Assembly: GCA_031371615.1 (NCBI GenBank)
Contig: JANMJY010000111.1
Span: 1-6,932 of the forward strand
Direction of reading: 5' to 3'
Source: Gaiellasilicea sp031371615
GTDB lineage: Bacteria > Actinomycetota > Thermoleophilia > Gaiellales > Gaiellaceae
Length of the DNA: 6,932 nt
Position 1 is the stretch's first letter. The number at the start of each line of letters is the position of its first letter. Shown here piece after piece: positions 1-4,911 of this stretch. The position numbers and the translations under genes are program-made. The notes beneath the pieces are model-generated. The model did not search any database, was not told the DNA's origin, and worked only from the letters and a program-made list of their open reading frames with translations.

Positions 1-12
1 TGACGTCCCCTT

Positions 13-20
13 GGAAGGAG
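13..20 (+). promoter_or_regulatory. Ribosome binding site of the pilin gene
   Basis: The purine-rich run GGAAGGAG lies 8 nt before the ATG at 29. It decides the start: an in-frame TTG at 11 overlaps this site and would add six residues that are not needed. Most genes in this window have weak or no Shine-Dalgarno sequence, so this strong site suggests the pilin is translated at a high level. Confidence 0.85.
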
Positions 21-28
21 ACACCTAC

Positions 29-487
29 ATGCTTACAGCGCTGCGCAAGCGCCTTGACGCGAAGGGCGAGCAGGGTTTCACCCTGATCGAGCTCCTCGTC
101 GTCATCATCATCATCGGCATTCTGCTCGCGATCGCGGTCCCGTCGTACCTCGGCTTCCGTGACCGCGCGGCCAAGGCTGCCAACCAGGCCAACGTCCGGG
201 CAGCGATCCCGTCAATCGAGACCTACGCGGCAGACAACAACGGCTCGTCGTCGGACATCGACTCGACCGCGGCCACGACCGGCTACCAGGGCATGACAAC
301 GACGCTGCTCCGGACGATCGACGCAGGCCTCTCGCCGGCGATCGCGATCGGCGCGACGGCACCGACGGCCACGTACTACTGCATCAACACCTTGAACGCG
401 GCCACGACCACGTTCCCCTACTACTACCAGCAGGGCTCCGCGACACCCGCGAACAACGGTGTGATTCTCGCAGGCGCCTGTCCGTAA
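29..487 (+). CDS. Type IV prepilin (major-pilin-like)
   Basis: This encodes a 152-residue type IV pilin precursor. The N-terminus is a short, positively charged leader ending in Gly16, then Phe17 and the class III signal motif FTLIE, with the conserved Glu at mature position 5 (Glu21). A hydrophobic helix follows (about residues 19-39) and then a Pro-containing turn (VPSY). These features are diagnostic of a substrate of a PilD-type prepilin peptidase, which would cut after Gly16; the helix would pack in the pilus core. The remaining domain is rich in Ala, Thr and Asn. It has two cysteines, Cys118 and Cys151, the second next to the C-terminus, which could close a disulfide loop as in many pilins. 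No assembly ATPase, peptidase or platform gene is visible; they may lie upstream or elsewhere. The gene is followed by its own terminator. It could instead be a minor pilin or a pseudopilin, but its length and single strong ribosome binding site fit a pilus subunit. Confidence 0.93.
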   Translation: MLTALRKRLDAKGEQGFTLIELLVVIIIIGILLAIAVPSYLGFRDRAAKAANQANVRAAIPSIETYAADNNGSSSDIDSTAATTGYQGMTTTLLRTIDAGLSPAIAIGATAPTATYYCINTLNAATTTFPYYYQQGSATPANNGVILAGACP

Positions 488-510
488 GCCTCTCTGATCC
501 TCGCTTGACC

Positions 511-538
511 GAGAGGGCGCGGGAGACCGCGCCCTCTC
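511..538 (+). terminator. Intrinsic terminator after the pilin gene
   Basis: A perfect 12-bp stem (GAGAGGGCGCGG at 511-522 pairing with 527-538) closes a four-base loop GAGA, which is a GNRA-type tetraloop. It begins 23 nt after the pilin stop and is followed by a modestly T-rich stretch (539-547, TCGTTCTCC). The strength and position make it a convincing terminator for the pilin gene. The tRNA gene on the other strand points into the same hairpin, so it may also stop that transcript, although the sequence beyond the stem on that strand is not T-rich. Confidence 0.8.
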
Positions 539-593
539 TCGTTCTCCACAAGAAGTCGCAGATTCGGAGAGGCCGCCCCACGCCGTCGACGAG

Positions 594-666
594 CTCCCGC
601 GGTTGGACTCGAACCAACAACCCTCCGGTTAACAGCCGGATGCTCTGCCAATTGAGCTACGCGGGA
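594..666 (-). tRNA. trnN: tRNA-Asn (anticodon GTT)
   Basis: Read on the minus strand, a 73-nt cloverleaf folds completely. The acceptor stem TCCCGCG pairs with CGCGGGA and the discriminator base is G. The D arm is GCTC/GAGC, and the anticodon stem TCCGG/CCGGA holds the loop CTGTTAA. A five-base variable region follows, then the T arm GTTGG/CCAAC with the loop TTCGAGT. Anticodon GTT reads Asn codons AAC and AAU. The 3' CCA is not encoded (the next bases are CTC), so a CCA-adding enzyme is needed. The gene lies 34 nt downstream of the dnaG stop on the same strand. It appears to have its own -10 element, but could also be released from a read-through dgt-dnaG transcript. Confidence 0.97.
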
Positions 667-677
667 AGGCGTGGCCG

Positions 678-683
678 ATTGTA
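678..683 (-). promoter_or_regulatory. Putative -10 element for tRNA-Asn
   Basis: On the minus strand the hexamer TACAAT (one mismatch from TATAAT) lies in the 34-nt gap between the dnaG stop and the tRNA, ending 11 nt before the mature tRNA 5' end. This spacing would place transcription initiation a few bases upstream of the tRNA, leaving a short 5' leader for RNase P. A match this good is unusual in such GC-rich sequence. No clear -35 hexamer is visible at 16-19 nt spacing, where the sequence falls at the 3' edge of dnaG. Confidence 0.6.
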
Positions 684-700
684 GCGGCGTCGGAAGCGGA

Positions 701-2347
701 TTACGCCAGTTCGAGAATCGCGTCCTTGACCCGCTCGAGCTGGTTCTGCAGCTCTTTCATCTGCTCGAACTCGGCGTGCGCGAGCTCCCTGCGCAGCCGG
801 CGCTCACGCAGGTTGAGGAGCAGCTCCTTGCCGGTGCGCTCGTCCAGCCCCTCTCTCGCCCCGCGCGCGTCCAGCTCCGCCCGGAGCGCGAGCAGATCGC
901 TCTCGAGCTCCCCACCCTCGATCAGATGGGCGCGGAACCGGCGGTGCAGTTCGGAGTCGAAGTGCTCGGGGGCCAGCTCCGCGAGCAGCTTGACGAGGCC
1001 GGGATGCGCGATGCAGGCGGCGAGCGCGTTCCGCTCGAGACGCTCGCCCTTCTCGAGCAGCTTCGGCGAGAGCTCCTCGGCGAGCGTCCGCACGCCGCCC
1101 TTCGGCGTCAGCCCCGACAGCGTCTCCTTCGGCAGGCTCAGGCGTCCGGCGAGCAGGCGGAGCGCGTCCTGCCATTCGGGCGAGTCCTCGTTGCGCTGCA
1201 GGAGCTCGCGGGCCCGCACGAACGCTTCCTGTCGGTCCGGTGTGCGGTCGAGCTCGAGCCGGACGCGGTAGACGATGTAGCTCTCCGCCCCGCCGAGCCG
1301 AGCCTCGAAACCGGCTGGGGCGTCGGCCGGATCCTGGCCCTTAGGTAGCGTCACGACGCGGACGTCGAACCCGAGCGAGGTCGCGAGCTCCATTCCGCGC
1401 AGCGTCGCCTCCTCGCCGGCCGCATCGGAGTCGAAGCAGAGATACAACCGCCGCGTGAGCCGCTGCAGCTCCTTGAGCTGCCTCTCCGTGAGCGCAGTCC
1501 CCATTGAGGCGACGACGGGCTCGAACCCGGCCTGGCGCAAGGCAATCACGTCGGTGTTCCCCTCGACGACGACGCCCCGCTCCTGTTTCGCGATCGCCGT
1601 CCGCGCCAGATGCAGGCCGTAGAGGATCGCCGACTTGTGGAAGAGCTCGCCCTCCGGCGAATTGACGTATTTGCCGCGAAGCGGGTCGTCCTCGTTCAGC
1701 TTGCGCGCCTGGAAGCCGACGATCCGGCCACGCGCGTCGGCGAGCGGAAACATCAGACGGGGTGGGAAGTAGTCGTTCCCCCGGGCGTTCGTGAGGCCGG
1801 CGCCGAGCAGCTCGTCTCGGGTGAAGCCCTTCTGCTGGGCCTTCTGCGCAAGGCCGTTGCCCGGGGAGAGCCCCAGCTTGAACTCCCGGCAAATGGGCTC
1901 ACCAAGCCCGCGGCTCTCGAGATAGGCCCGGGCCGGAGCTCCCGCCGCCGAGTCCCAGAGATGGCGCTCGTAGAACGAGGCGGCCTGCTCGAGCACTGCG
2001 TGGAGACGGTCGCGCCGCTTGCGCGACTCCTCCAGCTGCGGTGAGGTCTCCTCGTACTCGAGCGTGACGCGGAAGCGCTCCGCCAGCCACTCGACGGCGC
2101 CGGCGAAGTCCAGGCTCTCCGTCTCCCGCACAAAGGTGATCACGTCTCCGCCCTTGCCGCAGCCGAAGCAGTGGTAGAGCTTGTCGGCGGGATTGACGGA
2201 GAAGCTCGGCGTCCGCTCCTCGTGGAACGGGCAACGGCCGGAGTAGCGCGCGCCCGCCTTGCGCAGCGAGGTCCGGCCGGAGACGACCTCGACCATGTCG
2301 GCAGCCGCGACGACCTCCCTCACCGACGATTCCTTGATCCGCGCCAC
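701..2347 (-). CDS. dnaG: DNA primase DnaG
   Basis: This is bacterial primase (548 residues), which makes RNA primers for the replication fork. The N-terminal CHC2 zinc ribbon has ligands Cys39, His42, Cys60 and Cys63 in the familiar CPFH and CFGC contexts. The primase core runs from about residue 110 to 255 and includes a conserved PPRLMFPL-GFQAR-KYVNSP-LFHKS block. The TOPRIM domain carries the acidic residues Glu262, Asp306 and Asp308 (CFDSDAAG). The C-terminal region is helical and charged, and would contain the helicase-interaction part. At 548 residues it is shorter than typical (roughly 580-640). The usual EGYMD motif reads EGNTD here. The start is a GTG sharing one base with the dgt stop (TAGTG), supported by a GAGAGG ribosome binding site and by alignment of the N-terminus (VARIKESSVREVV) to known primases. 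It is translationally coupled to dgt. Confidence 0.97.
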   Translation of the reverse strand: MARIKESSVREVVAAADMVEVVSGRTSLRKAGARYSGRCPFHEERTPSFSVNPADKLYHCFGCGKGGDVITFVRETESLDFAGAVEWLAERFRVTLEYEETSPQLEESRKRRDRLHAVLEQAASFYERHLWDSAAGAPARAYLESRGLGEPICREFKLGLSPGNGLAQKAQQKGFTRDELLGAGLTNARGNDYFPPRLMFPLADARGRIVGFQARKLNEDDPLRGKYVNSPEGELFHKSAILYGLHLARTAIAKQERGVVVEGNTDVIALRQAGFEPVVASMGTALTERQLKELQRLTRRLYLCFDSDAAGEEATLRGMELATSLGFDVRVVTLPKGQDPADAPAGFEARLGGAESYIVYRVRLELDRTPDRQEAFVRARELLQRNEDSPEWQDALRLLAGRLSLPKETLSGLTPKGGVRTLAEELSPKLLEKGERLERNALAACIAHPGLVKLLAELAPEHFDSELHRRFRAHLIEGGELESDLLALRAELDARGAREGLDERTGKELLLNLRERRLRRELAHAEFEQMKELQNQLERVKDAILELA

Positions 2348-3300
2348 TAGAGCCTCTCAGCGTACGACAGCGCGAAGCGATCGGTCATCCCGGAGACAAA
2401 GGCGCGGATCTCGTCCTCGAGCTCTCCGCGCGCGACCAGGTGGTCGAAGATCTTCGTGATCGTCGCGTACGCCCGGTCGTGCTCCCCGCGGGCGTGCTCG
2501 CCGAGGTAGACGCGCTCGAACATGAAGGAGCGGAGCGAGAGCATCGCGGTTCCGACCTCCTCGCTCTGGACGATGTCACCGGCAGCCTCGGAGCTCTCGA
2601 TCACGTCGTGGACGAGCGTGTCGATCCGGGTCGAGCCCCGGTCGCCGAGCAGCTCGAGCTCGGCGCGCGGCAGGTCGTCCGGCGTCAGCAAACCCCAGCG
2701 GATCGCGTCGTCGATGTCGTGGTTGATGTAGGCGACGCGGTCGACGAGCCGCACGACCTTCCCCTCGAGCGTCTGTGGCTCCTGCTCGCCGGTGTGGGTG
2801 AGGATGCCGTCGCGGACCTCCGCGGTCAGGTTCAGCGCCTCTGCAATCCGGAGCGACTGCTCGTTGTGGCGGAAGCCCGTGCCGAAGCGCTCGCGCAGGC
2901 AGCGGTCGAGCTGGTCCTCACCGGCGTGCCCGAAGGGCGGATGGCCGGTGTCGTGCCCGAGCCCGATCGCCTCGGTCAGGTCCTCGTTCAGCCGCAGCGC
3001 GCGGGCGACGACCCGGGCGATGCCGGTCGTCTCGAGCGTGTGCGTGATCCGCGTGCGGTAGTGGTCTCCCGCCGGGTCGATGAAGACCTGGGTCTTCCCT
3101 TTCAGGCGCCGGAACGGCTTCGAATGGACGAGCCGGTCGCGATCGCGCTGGAACGGAGTGCGGATTCCGCACGCCTCCTCCTCACGCAGACGGCCCTGAG
3201 TCTCGTACGAGCGCACTGCGAGCGGCGAGAGCGAGCGCTCCTCGGCCGCGCGGACGCGCGCCTCGAAGGCGTCGGCGACTCGTCCAGCCAGCTCCGGCAT
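2347..3300 (-). CDS. dgt: Deoxyguanosinetriphosphate triphosphohydrolase-like HD-domain protein
   Basis: This 317-residue protein is a Dgt-type HD-superfamily dNTP triphosphohydrolase, which splits dNTPs to deoxynucleoside plus triphosphate and so trims the dNTP pool. The family signature RTPFQRDRDRLVHSKPFRRL (residues 47-66) leads into KTQVF. The HD metal ligands are visible: His87 (RITHTLET), His116-Asp117 (GLGHDTGHPPFGHAG) and Asp187 (VRLVDRVAYINHDIDDA). The length fits the shorter dGTPase-like subfamily, not the roughly 500-residue E. coli enzyme, so the preferred nucleotide cannot be stated. The ATG start has no clear Shine-Dalgarno sequence; TAGCCT sits 6 nt upstream and could be a leaderless-type -10. 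The gene follows the SDR gene by 25 nt and overlaps dnaG by one base. As I recall, dgt next to dnaG recurs in actinobacteria such as Mycobacterium, which supports both calls. Confidence 0.95.
   Translation of the reverse strand: MPELAGRVADAFEARVRAAEERSLSPLAVRSYETQGRLREEEACGIRTPFQRDRDRLVHSKPFRRLKGKTQVFIDPAGDHYRTRITHTLETTGIARVVARALRLNEDLTEAIGLGHDTGHPPFGHAGEDQLDRCLRERFGTGFRHNEQSLRIAEALNLTAEVRDGILTHTGEQEPQTLEGKVVRLVDRVAYINHDIDDAIRWGLLTPDDLPRAELELLGDRGSTRIDTLVHDVIESSEAAGDIVQSEEVGTAMLSLRSFMFERVYLGEHARGEHDRAYATITKIFDHLVARGELEDEIRAFVSGMTDRFALSYAERL
2353..2358 (-). promoter_or_regulatory. Ribosome binding site of dnaG inside dgt
   Basis: On the minus strand GAGAGG lies within the last codons of dgt, 5 nt before the GTG start of dnaG. 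It supports the GTG that overlaps the dgt stop codon and implies coupled translation. Confidence 0.65.
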
Positions 3301-3306
3301 GGAGTC

Positions 3307-3312
3307 AGGCTA
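3307..3312 (-). promoter_or_regulatory. Possible leaderless -10 element for dgt
   Basis: On the minus strand TAGCCT (pattern TANNNT) is followed by six bases and then the dgt ATG. No Shine-Dalgarno sequence lies in between. This spacing would place the transcription start on or beside the A of the ATG, giving a leaderless message. The same eight bases ATCTAGCC occur again 16 nt upstream over the SDR stop codon. The alternative is simple co-transcription from the SDR gene with poor initiation. Confidence 0.35.
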
Positions 3313-3325
3313 GATGACGCCCTGG

Positions 3326-4078
3326 CTAGATAAGGATTGCGACAGTGCCGCCGTCGGCCGACCACGCAGCGCCGGTGACGTACGAGGCCGACTCGGAGGC
3401 GAGAAAGGCGATCACGGACGCGATCTCCTCCGGCTCCGCGAGGCGTCCGAGCGGCCTGCCGGCGCCGACCTTCGCGAGCACGTCTTCGCGCTGTCCACCC
3501 TGCTGGTCGGCGAGGCCGCCCTCCCCAAGCCACGCGTCGGTCGAGGTCGGGCCCGGTGTGACCGCGTTGCACCGAATGCCGTCGCCGGCGTACGTGTCGG
3601 CGACGAGCCGAGAGAGGGAGAGGACAGCCGCTTTCGTCACGGAGTAGTGCGGCATCCCGACCGACGGCCGCTTCCCCGCGGTCGAGGAGACGTTCACGAT
3701 CGAGCCGCGCGACGCGCGCAGATGCGGTAGCGCGGCCCGGATCGAACGCACGTAGCTCATCACGTTCAGCTGCCACATCGAGTCCCAGTCCTCGTCCGTC
3801 ACCTCTTCGAGGCGCGCCTGGACGGCGAAACCGACGTTGTTCACGAGCACGTCGAGGCCTCCGAGGGCCTCCGCTGCCGCGCCGACCACTGTCGCCGGAG
3901 CCTCCCGCTCGGACAGGTCGGCGCGAACGTGCAGCGTTTCCCCGACCCCGGGCGCCTCGCCGCGGCCGTTCGTCGCGACCCGCGCCCCTTCCGCCACGAG
4001 GAGCCGCGCGGTCTCGAGCCCGATCCCACCGGTCGACCCGGTGACGAGGCATGCCTTCCCTGCGAGCCCGAGGTCCAT
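3326..4078 (-). CDS. Classical short-chain dehydrogenase/reductase
   Basis: This is a 250-residue classical SDR, a cytoplasmic NAD(P)-dependent oxidoreductase with a Rossmann fold. It shows the cofactor motif TGSTGGIG (residues 13-20), the NNVG motif (80-83, in place of the commoner NNAG) and the catalytic set Asn105, Ser132, Tyr145 and Lys149 (YSVTK). It also has the post-catalytic PGP motif (VTPGPTSTDAW) and the C-terminal SYVTGAAWSADGG typical of FabG-like members. The second strand ends in TNGR with no acidic residue and an Arg nearby, which hints at NADP(H). The substrate cannot be told; SDRs of this type range from 3-oxoacyl-ACP reductases to sugar or steroid dehydrogenases. The ATG start has no Shine-Dalgarno sequence and lies only 19 bp from the divergent phosphatase start. 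dgt follows after 25 nt, so the two are probably co-transcribed. Confidence 0.93.
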   Translation of the reverse strand: MDLGLAGKACLVTGSTGGIGLETARLLVAEGARVATNGRGEAPGVGETLHVRADLSEREAPATVVGAAAEALGGLDVLVNNVGFAVQARLEEVTDEDWDSMWQLNVMSYVRSIRAALPHLRASRGSIVNVSSTAGKRPSVGMPHYSVTKAAVLSLSRLVADTYAGDGIRCNAVTPGPTSTDAWLGEGGLADQQGGQREDVLAKVGAGRPLGRLAEPEEIASVIAFLASESASYVTGAAWSADGGTVAILI

Positions 4079-4085
4079 CGGCGGC

Positions 4086-4091
4086 TAGCTT
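4086..4091 (+). promoter_or_regulatory. Putative -10 element of the phosphatase gene
   Basis: On the plus strand TAGCTT (TANNNT pattern) ends 6 nt before the phosphatase ATG, the spacing expected when transcription starts on the A of the start codon. The gap contains no Shine-Dalgarno sequence. The element is the same TAGCTTA heptamer that, read the other way, serves as the candidate -10 of the SDR gene. No good -35 is seen. Confidence 0.45.
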
Positions 4092-4092
4092 A
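4087..4092 (-). promoter_or_regulatory. Putative -10 element of the SDR gene
   Basis: On the minus strand TAAGCT (TANNNT pattern) ends 8 nt before the SDR ATG. With no Shine-Dalgarno sequence in the 19-bp gap, a leaderless transcript starting at or near the ATG is the natural reading. It shares five base pairs with the -10 candidate for the opposite gene. No -35 match was recognised. Confidence 0.45.
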
Positions 4093-4097
4093 GATGC

Positions 4098-4628
4098 ATG
4101 ACCACGTTGCTCCTGGCGCGACACGGTGAGACGGACTGGAATCGCGAGTTCCGGATCCAGGGATCCTCCGACATCGAGCTCAACGATCTCGGGCGCGGGC
4201 AGGCGCACGCACTGGCGCAGGAGCTCGAGCACGTCGAGCTGGACGCCATCTACTCGAGCGACCTGAGCCGGGCGCGAGCGACAGCCGCAGCCGTCGCGGC
4301 GAGCCACGGCCTCGAGGTTCGGCTCGATCCGCGCCTGCGCGAGCGGTCGTTCGGCAGCTGGGAAGGGCTGACGCGCGACGACGTGGCGGCGCTGCCCGAG
4401 GGCGCCGAGCACGACGGCGAGAGCGACGACGAGGTGCGCGAACGTGTGCTCGAGGCCGTGCAGACGATCGCCGACGCGCACCCCGGCGAGCAGGTGCTCG
4501 TCGTCTCCCACGGCGGCGCGCTGAACTCGCTTTGGCACCACGCGCTGGGCGAGCGAGTCGAGCGCTGGGCGAACTGCGCGGTCTACAAGCTGGCTGTGCG
4601 AGACGGCGCGTTCCTCTCAGTAGACTGA
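4098..4628 (+). CDS. Histidine phosphatase family protein (phosphoglycerate mutase-like)
   Basis: This 176-residue cytoplasmic protein belongs to the histidine phosphatase superfamily, in which a histidine takes the phosphoryl group from a phosphomonoester. The N-terminal motif LARHGETDWN places the nucleophile at His9, with Arg8 beside it. Other expected residues are Arg58 in SSDLSRARAT, the acid candidate Glu82 in LRERSFGSWEG and His138 in VVSHGG. The segment between the GSWEG motif and the last third (about residues 90-112) is shorter than in many relatives and acidic, so the lid over the active site may be reduced. The substrate is unknown: the family includes phosphoglycerate mutases, alpha-ribazole phosphatase and broad-specificity sugar phosphatases. 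No cobalamin genes are nearby to support a CobC role. It starts 19 bp from the divergent SDR gene and is followed after 7 nt by the 88-residue gene, so it probably leads an operon. Confidence 0.93.
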   Translation: MTTLLLARHGETDWNREFRIQGSSDIELNDLGRGQAHALAQELEHVELDAIYSSDLSRARATAAAVAASHGLEVRLDPRLRERSFGSWEGLTRDDVAALPEGAEHDGESDDEVRERVLEAVQTIADAHPGEQVLVVSHGGALNSLWHHALGERVERWANCAVYKLAVRDGAFLSVD

Positions 4629-4629
4629 G
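4616..4629. repeat. Perfect 14-bp palindrome over the phosphatase stop codon
   Basis: CTCAGT-AG-ACTGAG is a perfect 6+2+6 inverted repeat spanning the phosphatase stop codon, ending 6 nt before the GTG of the next gene. As RNA it could form a 5-bp hairpin with the loop UAGA; as DNA it could bind a dimeric regulator. It contains TAGACT (4621-4626), which resembles a -10 element 9 nt before the downstream GTG. A chance palindrome cannot be excluded. Confidence 0.35.
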
Positions 4630-4635
4630 CGGCCG

Positions 4636-4902
4636 GTGGACGACTACACGAACAAGTACAAGGGCGAGCAGATCGAGGTCGCGCTCTTCGGCGGCGAGTA
4701 CCAGGAAGGCGTGCTGACCGCGTACTGCTCGATCGAGGACGTCCCCCACATCGAGCTGAACGGCCATATTCTCGTGCCGTTGCAGAACGTCGCCTCACTC
4801 CATTGCTCGAGCCGCTGCGACGCGCCGGAGCCGGATTGGCCGCCGCGCGGGCTCAGCGAGGACGATCGCGACGGCGACGGTCTCGGCGACGACGACTCCT
4901 AG
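4636..4902 (+). CDS. Small acidic protein of unknown function
   Basis: I do not recognise this 88-residue protein. It has no signal peptide or membrane segment. Residues 10-56 alternate like a small beta barrel: a Gly-led strand (KGEQIEVALFGG), a second strand (YQEGVLTAYCS), then a hydrophobic strand pair with a central NG turn (IELNGHILVPL, QNVASLH). This layout resembles Sm-like or SH3-like folds, but that is only a guess from pattern. Three cysteines sit at 31, 57 and 61. After a proline-rich stretch (63-70) the tail is very acidic and ends in DRDGDGLGDDDS, similar to a DxDxDG calcium-binding loop. The start is GTG at 4636, 7 nt after the phosphatase stop and without a good Shine-Dalgarno sequence; no downstream ATG competes. 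The M48 gene follows after 9 nt. Its place inside a tight operon and its sensible, non-random composition argue that it is real. Confidence 0.8.
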   Translation: MDDYTNKYKGEQIEVALFGGEYQEGVLTAYCSIEDVPHIELNGHILVPLQNVASLHCSSRCDAPEPDWPPRGLSEDDRDGDGLGDDDS

Positions 4903-4911
4903 CAGGACTTG

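Noticed and set aside
11..28. Upstream TTG start for the pilin
   Set aside because: It overlaps the strong ribosome binding site GGAAGGAG, which is correctly spaced for the ATG at 29.
671..1348. 225-residue open frame on the plus strand opposite the 3' part of dnaG
   Set aside because: It is antisense to dnaG, and its Leu/Glu/Arg-rich sequence mirrors the helical primase C-terminus.
2440..3333. 297-residue open frame on the plus strand opposite dgt
   Set aside because: It is antisense to a gene with all HD-domain ligands intact. Long antisense frames are expected in GC-rich DNA, and it has no domain.
3102..4541. 479-residue open frame on the minus strand across the dgt, SDR and phosphatase region
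   Set aside because: It overlaps the SDR gene in another frame and runs antisense to the phosphatase gene. It is low-complexity Arg-rich sequence with no recognisable motif.
4098..4628. Assignment of the phosphatase as CobC (alpha-ribazole phosphatase) or phosphoglycerate mutase
   Set aside because: Only superfamily motifs are visible and no cobalamin or glycolysis genes are adjacent, so the specific function is not supported.
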